A stretch of 64,000 bases of DNA from Leptospira dzoumogneensis (lineage in GTDB: Bacteria > Spirochaetota > Leptospiria > Leptospirales > Leptospiraceae): contig NZ_RQHS01000005.1 in NCBI RefSeq assembly GCF_004770895.1, positions 806,001 to 870,000 of the forward strand, given 5' to 3'. Numbering within the stretch: position 1 is the stretch's first letter; each line of letters starts with the position of its first letter. The position numbers and the translations under genes are program-made. The notes beneath the pieces were generated by a model. It was not told where the DNA came from and did not search any database. It worked only from the letters and a program-made list of their open reading frames with translations. Below, one piece after another: positions 47,889-57,439 of this stretch.

Positions 47889-49982
47889 ATGATCATTCTA
47901 GTCGTAGACGACAGTTATCAAAATCGGAAATTAATTTCCGCACAATTAGACAACGGGTCCAGAAAAATTTTCACAGCTTCCAACGGAATAGAGGCTCTGG
48001 AAATCATGGAAAATGCGGAAATCGATCTGATCATTTCGGATATTCTGATGCCTCAGATGGATGGATATCAATTCTGTTCTCAAGTAAGACAGAATGAGAA
48101 ATATAAACATATTCCGTTTATTGTATATACCGCCACTTATACTTCGGATTCCGATGAAAAACTTTCTTTCGATCTGGGTGCGGACGCATTTTTAAAAAAG
48201 CCCGCCGGTCTAAAACTTTTGGAGGAGACCGTCAGCCAGTTGATCGATCATCCCAGATCGGAGCGTAATGTCAAAAAATTGGTCATGGATTCCGGACCTC
48301 TTCGTCAGTATAACCATAGACTTGTGGAAAAATTAGAGGAGAAAAATTTCGAACTGCAGAAGAGAAGCGAGGAACTAGGTTACGAAATAGAAGAAAGAAG
48401 AAGGGCCGAAAGGTTGAACCGTGAGGGCGAAGAATTATTCAAGGAACTCACCGATGCGATCCACGAAGTGTTTTGGATGACCAGTCTTTCTAAAAACGAG
48501 ATCGTTTATATCAGCCAAGGTTACGAACAGATCTGGGGAAGATCCAGGCAAAGCCTTTTGGAAAACCCGATCTCCTGGCTGGAATGTATCCATCCTGATG
48601 ATAGGGATAGGGTGTTTAACAGCGCAAAGACAAGGCAGACCAGCGGAGAGTATAGGGAGGAATATAGGATCGTTCGCCCCGATGGTGAGATCAGATGGAT
48701 CAGAGACAAAGCATTTCCAGTTAAAAATGAAAGAGGGGAAACGATCCGAGTTGCCGGAGTCGCGGAAGATATCACTGAACATAAGTTAAAAGAAGCCCAA
48801 TTAAAAGATGTGGAGAAAAAAAGGGCAGAATTAGAACAACAGCTTATTCAGGCCCAAAAACTGGAAAGTTTAGGGACATTAGCAAGCGGGATAGCTCACG
48901 ATTTTAATAATATACTTTCTATCATCATGGGCCATACATCCGTGATAGAGATAAGCAGAACAAATCCTGAAAAATTTTCCCAGCATATATCTGCATTGCA
49001 TATGGCTACCCAAAGAGGAGCCTCTTTGGTCAGGCAACTCTTGACATTTGCAAGAAAGACGGAATTTAATCTGGAACCTACACAAATAAACGATATTATA
49101 TTAGAGATCAGTAAATTGATTCCTCAGACATTTCCTAAAAATATCCGGCTTTTTACGGACTTTCAGGAAAATCTTCCTTTGGTCCATGTGGACTCCAACC
49201 AGATACATCAAGTTTTGCTAAACTTATGCGTGAATGCTAGAGATGCGATGCAAGAAGGAGGGATACTGAGTATAGAGACCTTTTTAGCGGATGCGGAAAA
49301 TCTAAGGATCGGTTATTCCAAAAGTTTTGCGGAAAAATATATCATACTTCGGATCTCGGATTCGGGAAGCGGGATGAGTGAAAAGATCAAACAGAGGATT
49401 TTTGAACCGTTCTTTACTACCAAGGATATAGGAAAAGGTACGGGACTAGGTCTTGCATTGGCATACAGTGTGATCGATAACCATAAAGGCTGGATAGAAG
49501 TAGAATCCGAATTAGGAAAAGGTACCACATTCTTAGTATATTTACCTGTGCCTAAAGAAAAGTCCGAAGTAAATGTAAAACCTGCTTATTCCGAATCGGA
49601 ATCTTTAGGAGGAAAAGAAAGTATTCTGATCGTAGAAGACGAAGAACTTCTTAGGAATATGTTAGGAGATCTTTTGGAGTCCAAGGGATACAAAGTATAC
49701 TTGGCCGTGGACGGAGAAGACGGTGTGGAACAATTTCTTCTTAGGCATTCTCAGATCTCGCTCGTTCTTACCGATTTGGGTCTTCCAAAATTCGGCGGGG
49801 GGGAAGTGATCAAGAGGATCCGCGCAATTCATAGTTCGGTAAAGATACTTTTAGCAAGCGGGTTTATGGAACCTGAGTTAAAACTTTCCTTAAAAGATTT
49901 TGGTGTGAGTTATTTTATCCAAAAACCTTATTTGGGCACCGAGATACTTTCCTGTATTCGATCCGCTTTGGACCAAAAATAA
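47889..49982 (+). CDS. Hybrid histidine kinase: REC-PAS-HisKA-HATPase-REC
   Basis: A 697-residue soluble hybrid kinase. Order: receiver domain (ILVVDDSYQNRKLI, LIISDILMPQMDGY), a coiled coil, a PAS domain with PAC (PISWLECIHPDDRDRVFN, VRPDGEIRWIRDKAFPV), HisKA of the His-Asp-Phe type (LASGIAHDFNNILS), HATPase_c ([28 protein letters not shown]), and a C-terminal receiver (SILIVEDEELLRNML, LVLTDLGLPKFGGG). The N-terminal receiver may be controlled by the neighbouring kinase. The receiver domain begins at the start codon, so a later start is unlikely. The ATG abuts the preceding T tract with no usable leader. Confidence 0.92.
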   Translation: MIILVVDDSYQNRKLISAQLDNGSRKIFTASNGIEALEIMENAEIDLIISDILMPQMDGYQFCSQVRQNEKYKHIPFIVYTATYTSDSDEKLSFDLGADAFLKKPAGLKLLEETVSQLIDHPRSERNVKKLVMDSGPLRQYNHRLVEKLEEKNFELQKRSEELGYEIEERRRAERLNREGEELFKELTDAIHEVFWMTSLSKNEIVYISQGYEQIWGRSRQSLLENPISWLECIHPDDRDRVFNSAKTRQTSGEYREEYRIVRPDGEIRWIRDKAFPVKNERGETIRVAGVAEDITEHKLKEAQLKDVEKKRAELEQQLIQAQKLESLGTLASGIAHDFNNILSIIMGHTSVIEISRTNPEKFSQHISALHMATQRGASLVRQLLTFARKTEFNLEPTQINDIILEISKLIPQTFPKNIRLFTDFQENLPLVHVDSNQIHQVLLNLCVNARDAMQEGGILSIETFLADAENLRIGYSKSFAEKYIILRISDSGSGMSEKIKQRIFEPFFTTKDIGKGTGLGLALAYSVIDNHKGWIEVESELGKGTTFLVYLPVPKEKSEVNVKPAYSESESLGGKESILIVEDEELLRNMLGDLLESKGYKVYLAVDGEDGVEQFLLRHSQISLVLTDLGLPKFGGGEVIKRIRAIHSSVKILLASGFMEPELKLSLKDFGVSYFIQKPYLGTEILSCIRSALDQK

Positions 49983-49989
49983 TATATTG

Positions 49990-50022
49990 ACCAGTGTAGC
50001 AATCGCTACAGTGTTGGTTTTA
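49990..50022 (+). terminator. Hairpin after the hybrid kinase gene
   Basis: TGTAGC (49995-50000), AATC loop and GCTACA (50005-50010), with ACCA/TGGT outer pairing, followed by TTT. It sits directly after the stop codon and 26 bases before the next start. It could attenuate read-through into the phosphatase gene. Confidence 0.5.
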
Positions 50023-50047
50023 ATTTAAGTGAAAATGAGAAACGAAA

Positions 50048-52270
50048 ATGAGCCATGCACGTCTTTTGCCGGTCCTAACCTGGAGGCTGGAGTTATTCAC
50101 TCACACTGTTCCGGTCCCGTTCGCGGTATATTTTTCCGCGGTTACAGGTTCCTTATATTCTTTGGAAGAATATCTTTCTATGGGGGCGGCCGCAACGATA
50201 GCCGCCACAGCTATGCTTTTAGGAGCCTTCTATCTTAGATATATAAGATTAAAAAAAGCATCTTATTTGGAGGATAGAAGTTCCGTGGATCCGAACCTTC
50301 TTTCTTCCGCAAAATCGATTTATATTACCCAGCCAATTTACGAATCCTTTGTGATCGCGGGCCGTTGGTTTTTCGGAGTGCTGCTTGCCCACCTGATCGT
50401 TTATTTGATCGTGGGTTATAGACCGAATCTGATCGCTACTATTCCCGCATTGTATTTAGGGATTATTCCGATTTCGTTTATTAGTTATTTATTTATTACT
50501 GAATATTCTATTCGTCCTGCTCTGAGTAAGAATAAGTTCAGAGAAGTGGAAGCTAGGACCAGGTTATTTTTTCCTTATTCTAAAAGATTACTAGTAGTGG
50601 TAATGGCGATGATCTCCATGCCATTCAGTCTTTTGGGTTATATGCTGTATGCAACTGTGGATGGAAGGATCCGTTTGGAAAATCCGCTTCTACACTTGGC
50701 GATCATGGCATTCTTATTTTCCGTTCCTTTGGTCTTTACAGCTTGGATGGTGACTGAGGCGATCCGATCCAGACTTTCTTCCGTAACGGGGTTTTTGGAA
50801 GAAGTAGGAGAAGGTAATTTCGGTCTGAAAATTTCTCCCTCTTCCCTGGATGAGTTCGGTAAACAGGAACAAAGGATAGGGAAGGTTGTAGAAAGATTGA
50901 GAGGTCTTTACGAGGAGATCCAATCCTTGAACGAAGGTTTGGAATCCAAGGTAGAAGAGAGGACCAAACAATTAAAGGAAACCGCAGACGAACTAGGAAA
51001 AAGTCTGGAAGAGATCCAAAAACTGAAACTCAGTCAGGATGGGGATTATTTTCTGACTTCTCTTTTAACGGAACCGCTTCATTCCATTCAATTGCAGGAT
51101 TCTGAATATTCTTTTCGTTCTTTGACGATCCAGAAGAAAAAGTTCAATTATAAACAGAAAGAAAGGCAGATAGGCGGAGATATTTCACTCGCACATTCTA
51201 TCCGACTAAGAGGTAAACCTTATATTGCATTCGTAAATGCGGATGCGATGGGTAAATCTTTGCAGGGAGCAGTGGGTGCTATTATTTTAGGTTCCATCTC
51301 CAGATCCATGATCGAAAGAACTCCTGCCTTATATCGAAATGTTTGGCCGGAGAGATGGTTAAAGAACTGGTTTATAGAATTACAAAAAGTTTTCGAAGCA
51401 TTCGACGGTTCATTGATGGCTTCCGCTTTTTTAGGATTATTGGATGAGTCCAGAGGAGTTCTATATTATATAAATTGTGAACATCCTTCTCCGGTTCTTT
51501 ATAGAGATGAAACCACTATGTTCTTGGAGCCTAAGGAAAAGTATTTTAAGATAGGTCATTCAGGAATTGGACGCAATGTTCATATAGAAGTTTTCCAATT
51601 AAAACAAGGAGATGTTCTATTCTCCGGATCGGATGGAAGAGACGATCTTCTGATCCAATCAGAGATTGATCCGGACGATTCCAGGTTTTTGGAAATTGTG
51701 GGAAAGGCAAAAGGAGATCTGGATCGTACTTACGAATTGATCTTACAAGAAGGAGAGATTACGGATGATCTTTCTCTTCTTAGAATAGAAACCCCTAAAA
51801 GAAATTTAGCATCTACGGAAATCCTACTCAAAGATCGCAATCCTGAAAAGAAGAATGGGATCCAAAAAACGGTTTCAGTCCAGGAATGTAGAAGATTGGC
51901 CTTGGAATATTCCTCCGGTAAAAAATATACTAAGGCAGGAGAGCTTGGCCTGAAGTATGTACAAAGAAGGCCTACGGATACGGAGTTTCTTTTTACCGTA
52001 AGTAAACTTCTTCGTAAATCGGGTAAGATCGTTCTTTCCATTGATCTAGGGGAAAGATATAGGATGAGAAATCCGATAGACTCCGATAATTTGCTCCATC
52101 TTGCGGAAATGTATGCTTCTAAAAGTAGATTAGAAAGATCATTTCAACTTTTGGCGGAAGCAACAGCGATCTCTCCGGAGCATCCAAGGGCTAAAAAACT
52201 TTCAGAATTTCTAATAGAGAAAACGGCTCAAATTTCCGAGTCCAGTGAGGATCGAAGAATATTAAGGTAA
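50048..52270 (+). CDS. Membrane SpoIIE/RsbU-like phosphatase with HAMP and TPR-like tail
   Basis: A 740-residue protein with an N-terminal membrane half (helices near AVYFSAVTGSLYSLEEYLSM, ATIAATAMLLGAFYLRYI, FGVLLAHLIVYLIVGY, ALYLGIIPISFISYLFITE and later pairs), a HAMP-like linker and coiled coil (EGLESKVEERTKQLKETADE), then a PP2C-type SpoIIE domain (QIGGDISLAHSIRLRGKP, VNADAMGKSLQGAVGAI, SGSDGRDDLLIQSEID) and a C-terminal region of TPR-like helices. SpoIIE/RsbU phosphatases act on anti-sigma antagonists. No obvious anti-sigma or antagonist gene is in the window, so the target is outside. It lies 65 bases after the hybrid kinase. Confidence 0.85.
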   Translation: MSHARLLPVLTWRLELFTHTVPVPFAVYFSAVTGSLYSLEEYLSMGAAATIAATAMLLGAFYLRYIRLKKASYLEDRSSVDPNLLSSAKSIYITQPIYESFVIAGRWFFGVLLAHLIVYLIVGYRPNLIATIPALYLGIIPISFISYLFITEYSIRPALSKNKFREVEARTRLFFPYSKRLLVVVMAMISMPFSLLGYMLYATVDGRIRLENPLLHLAIMAFLFSVPLVFTAWMVTEAIRSRLSSVTGFLEEVGEGNFGLKISPSSLDEFGKQEQRIGKVVERLRGLYEEIQSLNEGLESKVEERTKQLKETADELGKSLEEIQKLKLSQDGDYFLTSLLTEPLHSIQLQDSEYSFRSLTIQKKKFNYKQKERQIGGDISLAHSIRLRGKPYIAFVNADAMGKSLQGAVGAIILGSISRSMIERTPALYRNVWPERWLKNWFIELQKVFEAFDGSLMASAFLGLLDESRGVLYYINCEHPSPVLYRDETTMFLEPKEKYFKIGHSGIGRNVHIEVFQLKQGDVLFSGSDGRDDLLIQSEIDPDDSRFLEIVGKAKGDLDRTYELILQEGEITDDLSLLRIETPKRNLASTEILLKDRNPEKKNGIQKTVSVQECRRLALEYSSGKKYTKAGELGLKYVQRRPTDTEFLFTVSKLLRKSGKIVLSIDLGERYRMRNPIDSDNLLHLAEMYASKSRLERSFQLLAEATAISPEHPRAKKLSEFLIEKTAQISESSEDRRILR

Positions 52271-52271
52271 G

Positions 52272-52326
52272 GTTCGCGCCGAGAACGCAGAGATCACGGA
52301 GGGTGGCGTGTTGGAGTTCCTACACG
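52272..52326. repeat. Dispersed repeat: GAGAACGCAGAG and GTTGGAGTTCCTACACG motifs
   Basis: The gap before the convergent lipoprotein gene contains GAGAACGCAGAG and TCACGGAG (52281-52300), related to the arms at 2206-2315, and GTTGGAGTTCCTACACG at 52310-52326. The reverse complement of the latter recurs with one mismatch at 63774-63790. No coding potential. Confidence 0.6.
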
Positions 52327-52344
52327 CGCAATCAAGGTAAAGAT

Positions 52345-53019
52345 CTATCTTAATTTCATTTTTCGGATCTCTTCTTCTACAGGGATATTTTGGTATTCTA
52401 TCCTTTCTTTTCCGAAATAAAGAAGGGCCTCTATTGAGTTTATTTTTGGGAAAAATTTTCGGATCTCTGCGAGAGGGATGCGGATCGTATCTGAGTTCGG
52501 GCTTTTATTAAAAAACTCGGTATTCTCGGCTCTTAAGATGAGTTGTAGTTCCTTCGGTTCGAATATTTTGGTCTTTTCGGATTTTAGTATATTCTCGGAA
52601 AGTGTTACTTCTTCTTTTTTCCTGGAAATCGTACGAAATGGGATGGTTGTCCATTCGAAAAGCGCTCCTATGTCTGCGAACATTCCGAGGATGTATCTAT
52701 TCCAAGGTTTATCATCATTATCCAGTTGTCTGTATCCGTCAGTCTTCTTATAATCGTAGTGAACGATCTTAGTTTCTAAAGTTTTCCTTTTTTCTAATGT
52801 TTCTTGGAAAGAAGCGCCTTCTATTTTTAATACCAGCTCGAAATTTTGGAATTCATAGTCTATTCTTCCCTTATTGGAGAGTATCTCTTCTTCTTTTTTA
52901 TCCAGTAAACGAGAATCTATAGTTTCCTGTTTGTACGGAAATACGGTGAAACAGTTTAGAAATATAGAATGGACCAGGATTGAGGCGGCACAAACTCCGA
53001 AAGACCGAAACCTTTTCAC
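52345..53019 (-). CDS. Unrecognised lipoprotein downstream of ppx/gppA
   Basis: A 224-residue protein with signal peptide and lipobox (FLNC, Cys23). The mature part is charged and rich in Lys/Glu, with a mid-protein hydrophobic stretch ([20 protein letters not shown]) that may be membrane-associated, and a C-terminal basic helix. I recognise no family. Its first codon overlaps the ppx/gppA stop (ATGA), so it is translationally coupled, an unusual pairing of a cytoplasmic phosphatase with a lipoprotein. Function is unknown. Confidence 0.7.
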   Translation of the reverse strand: MKRFRSFGVCAASILVHSIFLNCFTVFPYKQETIDSRLLDKKEEEILSNKGRIDYEFQNFELVLKIEGASFQETLEKRKTLETKIVHYDYKKTDGYRQLDNDDKPWNRYILGMFADIGALFEWTTIPFRTISRKKEEVTLSENILKSEKTKIFEPKELQLILRAENTEFFNKSPNSDTIRIPLAEIRKFFPKINSIEALLYFGKERIEYQNIPVEEEIRKMKLR

Positions 53020-54569
53020 TGAAATAAAGGCACCATTCCGTAAGCGGATTCGAATGCATCAGCTTGTTCTTCACATGCCCAAAGTTCCAGACTTTTATCG
53101 TAATTCTGGTTTGTGACCAAGGTGAAGATCGCCTGGTTTTTTCGGACCTGGCATTTGACGGTCTCTATCAGTCTTTGTCTGTTCCGATTGCAAGCGCTCG
53201 CGATCCTTAAAATTGCGGAAAGTTTTTCGACCGTTTCCTGTTCTCTTGGGCCGACTCTTTGGAATTCTCTATGTTTGGACTTAGGAGAACTTTTGCGATG
53301 GTATCTTGCAGTGAGTGCTATGATCTCTATTTCTCCCCAGGTAAAACCGAGCATTGCTTCCGAGTTTCGGATCAGATAATAACTATGTTTATGATAGGCG
53401 GAATGTGAAATGAATAGTCCTACTTCATGGAGTAAGGAAGAAGCTTCTAAATATTCTCTTTCTTCCTTTCCTAAACGATGTACGGATTGGAGTTGATCGA
53501 ATATATCCAGTGCAAGTTTGGCTACATGGCGGGCGTATTCTTCGTCTCTTGTGTAAGAAACTAGAAGATTCAAAATGGACTTTTGACGGATATCGTCCAG
53601 ATGTCTGGAATGTTCCAAGTCCTGGAAATGTTCCCATTTTCGGATGGTATCGTAGATAATCCCTTCTCTAAGAGCGAACTCGGAAACCGTCATATCCGGG
53701 AGGTCCAATAATTGGAATAACTCATCCAGGATCAACATTCCACCCACAATAATATCGGAACGTTTGGAATCGAATCCCGGGATCTTACTTCTCTTTTTAG
53801 AAGTGTCCGCTTCCAAGATCATATTCCTCGCTCTTTTGAATTCCGAGGACTGGAATGTATAATGATTGAGAGGTCTTTCTTCTATATCTCCCTCGAATGC
53901 TCGAATGATCCCGGCGGTTGCCTGGACTGTTCCGGAGGAACCGATGATCATTTCCGGTTTTAGATCTCGGATGATCTTTCTGAAAGGAAGAATGATCTCT
54001 TCCACATAGAGTTTACATTTTCGTATCTGAGAAGAATCCAGGGTTTCCGATCTCAGGAACTTTTCCGTGAGTCGGATCGCTCCCAATTTGAAACTTTTGG
54101 AGAATAAAATGTCCCCTCTATAACCCACCAAAACTTCGGTACTTCCTCCGCCTATATCGACGAGTAATACCTTTTTATCGAAAACCGGAAGTCCTTGCAG
54201 GACCCCGAAATAGATCAATCTGGCTTCTTCATATCCGCTGATCACATCGATTTTTATGCCTGCTTCCTTTAAGGCGGCTGCCTGGAATTCGTTTCGATTG
54301 GAGGCTTCTCTCATTGCAGATGTAGCGACTGCTCTGATCTCCGCTTTTGAGTTATCAGCGAGCATCTTAAAACGCTTTAAACACTCGATTGCACGCCTAA
54401 ATGCGGGAGGATCGATCTCTCCTCCTTCTTCCAAACCGCTTCCGAGACGAACGTTCTCCTTCTCTCTGGCGATAGCTTCAAAGGTCCCGTTTTCTCGGAC
54501 CCGGACGATAATCATGTGAAAGGAGTTTGTGCCTAGATCGATGGCTGCTAGGGTGTTTTCCCGGACCAT
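53016..54569 (-). CDS. Ppx/GppA exopolyphosphatase / pppGpp phosphohydrolase
   Basis: Actin-fold Ppx/GppA phosphatase of 517 residues with a C-terminal HD-like domain. Motifs: phosphate loop [29 protein letters not shown], and [15 protein letters not shown]. The C-terminal part ([20 protein letters not shown], then [20 protein letters not shown]) matches the HD-like portion that confers the longer Ppx architecture. It hydrolyses polyphosphate and/or pppGpp, so it should affect stringent-response and phosphate storage balance. It is divergent from mreB across a 188-base gap and overlaps the lipoprotein gene by 4 bases. Confidence 0.9.
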   Translation of the reverse strand: MVRENTLAAIDLGTNSFHMIIVRVRENGTFEAIAREKENVRLGSGLEEGGEIDPPAFRRAIECLKRFKMLADNSKAEIRAVATSAMREASNRNEFQAAALKEAGIKIDVISGYEEARLIYFGVLQGLPVFDKKVLLVDIGGGSTEVLVGYRGDILFSKSFKLGAIRLTEKFLRSETLDSSQIRKCKLYVEEIILPFRKIIRDLKPEMIIGSSGTVQATAGIIRAFEGDIEERPLNHYTFQSSEFKRARNMILEADTSKKRSKIPGFDSKRSDIIVGGMLILDELFQLLDLPDMTVSEFALREGIIYDTIRKWEHFQDLEHSRHLDDIRQKSILNLLVSYTRDEEYARHVAKLALDIFDQLQSVHRLGKEEREYLEASSLLHEVGLFISHSAYHKHSYYLIRNSEAMLGFTWGEIEIIALTARYHRKSSPKSKHREFQRVGPREQETVEKLSAILRIASACNRNRQRLIETVKCQVRKNQAIFTLVTNQNYDKSLELWACEEQADAFESAYGMVPLFQ

Positions 54570-54757
54570 AAGTTCCCCAAGTTTATGGAGGTCGCAATGG
54601 GTTCCAATTTGTTTTTCGTTTTTTTTGTTTTGGAATTGCCCCGGAGGATCGGGCCGGAAATATTGAATTGGATCGCGACAGTAAAATCCTAGAGATTTTC
54701 ACGGATGTTGCAGATAATAAATAAGATCAACCAGCCTTCTGGCAGCAAAGGATAGAA

Positions 54758-55780
54758 ATGATATTCGATAAGCTATACGGATTATTTTCCAACGATATGG
54801 GAATCGACCTCGGAACCGCAAACACTCTCGTCCATGTAAAAGGGCAAGGTATCGTTCTTTCCGAGCCTTCCGTAGTAGCGGTCCACGCAGCTACGGGCAA
54901 AGTGCTCGCAGTAGGCCAGGAAGCTAAGAGAATGTTGGGACGTACTCCCGGCGAGATCGTAGCGATCCGTCCTATGAAAGACGGGGTGATCGCGGACTTC
55001 GAAACGGTCGAAAAAATGATCCGCTACTTCATTGCAAAAGTCCATAATAGAACTACTTTCGTAAAACCTAGGATCGTGATCGGAGTTCCTTCCGGTATTA
55101 CCGAGGTGGAAAGACGTGCGGTTCGTGAATCCGCAGAACAAGCAGGTGCGCGCGAGATCTTCTTGATCGATGAGGCATTGGCTGCTGCGATCGGTGCAAA
55201 TATTCCGATCAACGAACCTGCCGGTAATATGATCGTGGATATCGGTGGTGGAACTACAGAGATCGCTGTGATCTCTCTTGGCGGTATGGTAATCGCCGAG
55301 TCTATCAGAACCGGTGGTGACGAGTTCGACGATGCAATCATCAAATATTTAAGAAACCAATACAACCTGGTTGTCGGGGAAAGAACTGCGGAAGATATCA
55401 AACTGACTATCGGTAATGCTTACCCTGAGAAAAAAACCGAGACCATGGAAGTAAAAGGTAGAGATGCGATTTCAGGATTACCTCGTACTCTTGAATTGGA
55501 ATCCAACGAGATCCGTAAGGCTCTTAAAGAACCGACCGACGAAATTTTAGACGGAATTAAAAGAGTTCTGGAAAGAACTCCTCCTGAACTTGCTTCGGAT
55601 ATCGTAGAAAGAGGGATCGTTCTTACCGGAGGAGGATGTCTTCTCCGCGGATTAGAAACCTATCTTTCTAAAGAAACCGGTGTGCCTGTGTTTAGAGCGG
55701 AAAACCCTCTGACCTGCGTGGTACTTGGAACCGGAAAATTCTTGGACGAAGTTAAGTATCTGAAACCAGGGATCCGTTAA
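54758..55780 (+). CDS. mreB: Rod-shape-determining actin MreB
   Basis: Bacterial actin homologue of 340 residues that organises cell-wall elongation. Phosphate and ATP motifs are intact: [71 protein letters not shown] and the C-terminal [13 protein letters not shown]. It heads the cluster mreB-mreC-mreD-mrdA-rodA. In a spirochaete MreB guides peptidoglycan insertion in the helical body. AAGGA lies before the ATG at good spacing. A hairpin with T run separates it from mreC. Confidence 0.96.
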   Translation: MIFDKLYGLFSNDMGIDLGTANTLVHVKGQGIVLSEPSVVAVHAATGKVLAVGQEAKRMLGRTPGEIVAIRPMKDGVIADFETVEKMIRYFIAKVHNRTTFVKPRIVIGVPSGITEVERRAVRESAEQAGAREIFLIDEALAAAIGANIPINEPAGNMIVDIGGGTTEIAVISLGGMVIAESIRTGGDEFDDAIIKYLRNQYNLVVGERTAEDIKLTIGNAYPEKKTETMEVKGRDAISGLPRTLELESNEIRKALKEPTDEILDGIKRVLERTPPELASDIVERGIVLTGGGCLLRGLETYLSKETGVPVFRAENPLTCVVLGTGKFLDEVKYLKPGIR

Positions 55781-55793
55781 TTCGGATCTAGGT

Positions 55794-55831
55794 CTCCGGT
55801 TTGATCGCCGGAGTCCGATACGGAATTTTTT
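55794..55831 (+). terminator. Attenuator-like hairpin between mreB and mreC
   Basis: CTCCGG (55794-55799) pairs with CCGGAG (55808-55813) with an 8-base loop, then CCG-ATA-CGG and a T6 run at 55826-55831 which ends exactly at the mreC ATG. It may lower mreC expression relative to mreB by partial termination or limit ribosome access. Partial termination is more plausible than full, as mreC must be expressed. Confidence 0.55.
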
Positions 55832-56935
55832 ATGCTTTGGCTTCAAGTTAATAAAAGTAAGGAAACCGTTTCCCTTTTATTCTGTATTGTATTCTCTCTT
55901 CTTTCTCTGACTTTTAAAAGTAATGTTTTAGTCAGAGGGATTGCAAGTTTTCAGAGAGTAGGTGACTCCGTTTCAGGTTCGATCGACGGAGTGGGTTCCT
56001 TTTTTAAAGGTGCTTATACTAAATTAGAATCTTTTGAAGCGGTTCGTCAGGAAAGAGATGCCTGCGTCGCCGCTATAGACGATTATAAACTTCTTCCCCA
56101 GGATCTGGAAAGAGTAAGCAGAGAGAACGAAAGTCTCAGAAGAGAATTACGTTTTAATACTAAACAAAAATATTCTACAGTCAAAGCGGAAGTTCTTTCC
56201 GTGCGTTTAAATTCGATCTATCGTACTATCATTATAGACAAAGGTTCCGAAGCGGGGATCAAACCTTATATGCCTGTCACTGCAAGAGCGGTGAACCAAA
56301 AAGGTGAAATAATAGAAGCACTCGTCGGAAAGGTGATCGCAGTCACCGGAGGATCCGCGGTGGTCCAGCCTATCATCAATTCCAATTATAATATGGGCGT
56401 TTCCATTCCGGAAAGTAATCTTTGGGCAACTCTATCCGGAAACTCAGGAAGAGGAATGGAAGCATTGATGAATTATATAGATAGCGGTATCATCATTGAT
56501 CCAAGGATTTTCGGAGATTATCCGATGGGTCCGAGTGAGATGATCCAATACACCGAGTCTTTAAGTAAGATCGGAAAACCTGTATATAGTTCAGGTTCTT
56601 CCGGAATGTTCCCACCTGGAATTCCTGTGGGTATCATTACGGAAGAAGGTCCGCGCAACGGAAGTTTTAAAACCGCATTCTTGAAACCTTTTGTTCGTTT
56701 TGATATGTTGGAGTCGGTCACTATCCTGATGAAACTTCCTGAAAAATGGGCGGAGACCTGGCCGGAAGGACAGAATATCAATATAGAAAATCCATATTTT
56801 GGTGAATTAAATTACCCTAAAGAAGAAAGAGAACCTAAGGTTCCGGCTCCTGTAGGAAACAAACCTGCGGAAACCCCTAAACCTCAAAAACCGGAAGGAA
56901 ATGGATCCGGATTCTCCGACGAGGAAACAAACTGA
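55832..56935 (+). CDS. mreC: Rod-shape protein MreC
   Basis: A 367-residue bitopic protein: N-terminal membrane helix ([16 protein letters not shown]), a coiled coil ([20 protein letters not shown]), and the double beta-barrel MreC periplasmic domain ([53 protein letters not shown]). The C-terminal tail is Pro/Lys rich. It links MreB to PBP2 and RodA. The stop overlaps the mreD start (TGATG). The ATG is preceded by a weak GGA inside the attenuator-like hairpin. Confidence 0.93.
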   Translation: MLWLQVNKSKETVSLLFCIVFSLLSLTFKSNVLVRGIASFQRVGDSVSGSIDGVGSFFKGAYTKLESFEAVRQERDACVAAIDDYKLLPQDLERVSRENESLRRELRFNTKQKYSTVKAEVLSVRLNSIYRTIIIDKGSEAGIKPYMPVTARAVNQKGEIIEALVGKVIAVTGGSAVVQPIINSNYNMGVSIPESNLWATLSGNSGRGMEALMNYIDSGIIIDPRIFGDYPMGPSEMIQYTESLSKIGKPVYSSGSSGMFPPGIPVGIITEEGPRNGSFKTAFLKPFVRFDMLESVTILMKLPEKWAETWPEGQNINIENPYFGELNYPKEEREPKVPAPVGNKPAETPKPQKPEGNGSGFSDEETN

Positions 56936-57438
56936 TGATCTTAGAATATATAGTCATCGGTGCGGGGATTTTGATCTCTCACTTCTTGAACGGAACAAAT
57001 CTATTCGAGATTTCCGGATTTAAACCTGATTTTATGGTGATCTTCGTTCTATTCTTTGCTCTCCGCAGGGGAACAATGGCCGGGATCTGGATCGGATTTT
57101 TCGGCGGATTACTTTCCGATTCCGGTTTAGGCGGAGAAATTGTAGGAAACGTAGTTACCTATAAAATAGGACTTCACTCTCTTACATTCTGTATCATGGG
57201 TTATATAGTAGGAAAATTCGCAAGACCTGCTTACCATGAAAATCAGATTTCTATAATGTTGTATTCTCTGGTCGTAACTTTGATCTCCAGGATTGCTTCT
57301 TATTTCTTATTCTCCCTATTCTTTCACGAAAATTTAAACTACTCCATCATCAGTACCTCTATCTTTAACGGAGCGATCGCTCCTATATTCTTCTGGGTAC
57401 TTGGAAAATTGTACAGATTGGAGCAGGCGGAAGGCTAA
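56935..57438 (+). CDS. mreD: Rod-shape protein MreD
   Basis: A 167-residue integral membrane protein of the elongasome, with about five to six helices. The [20 protein letters not shown] block and [19 protein letters not shown] match MreD, which connects MreC with the wall-synthesis enzymes. It starts on the last base of the mreC stop and is followed by mrdA with 1 base between stop and the chosen start. No anomalies are visible. Confidence 0.9.
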   Translation: MILEYIVIGAGILISHFLNGTNLFEISGFKPDFMVIFVLFFALRRGTMAGIWIGFFGGLLSDSGLGGEIVGNVVTYKIGLHSLTFCIMGYIVGKFARPAYHENQISIMLYSLVVTLISRIASYFLFSLFFHENLNYSIISTSIFNGAIAPIFFWVLGKLYRLEQAEG

Positions 57439-57439
57439 A

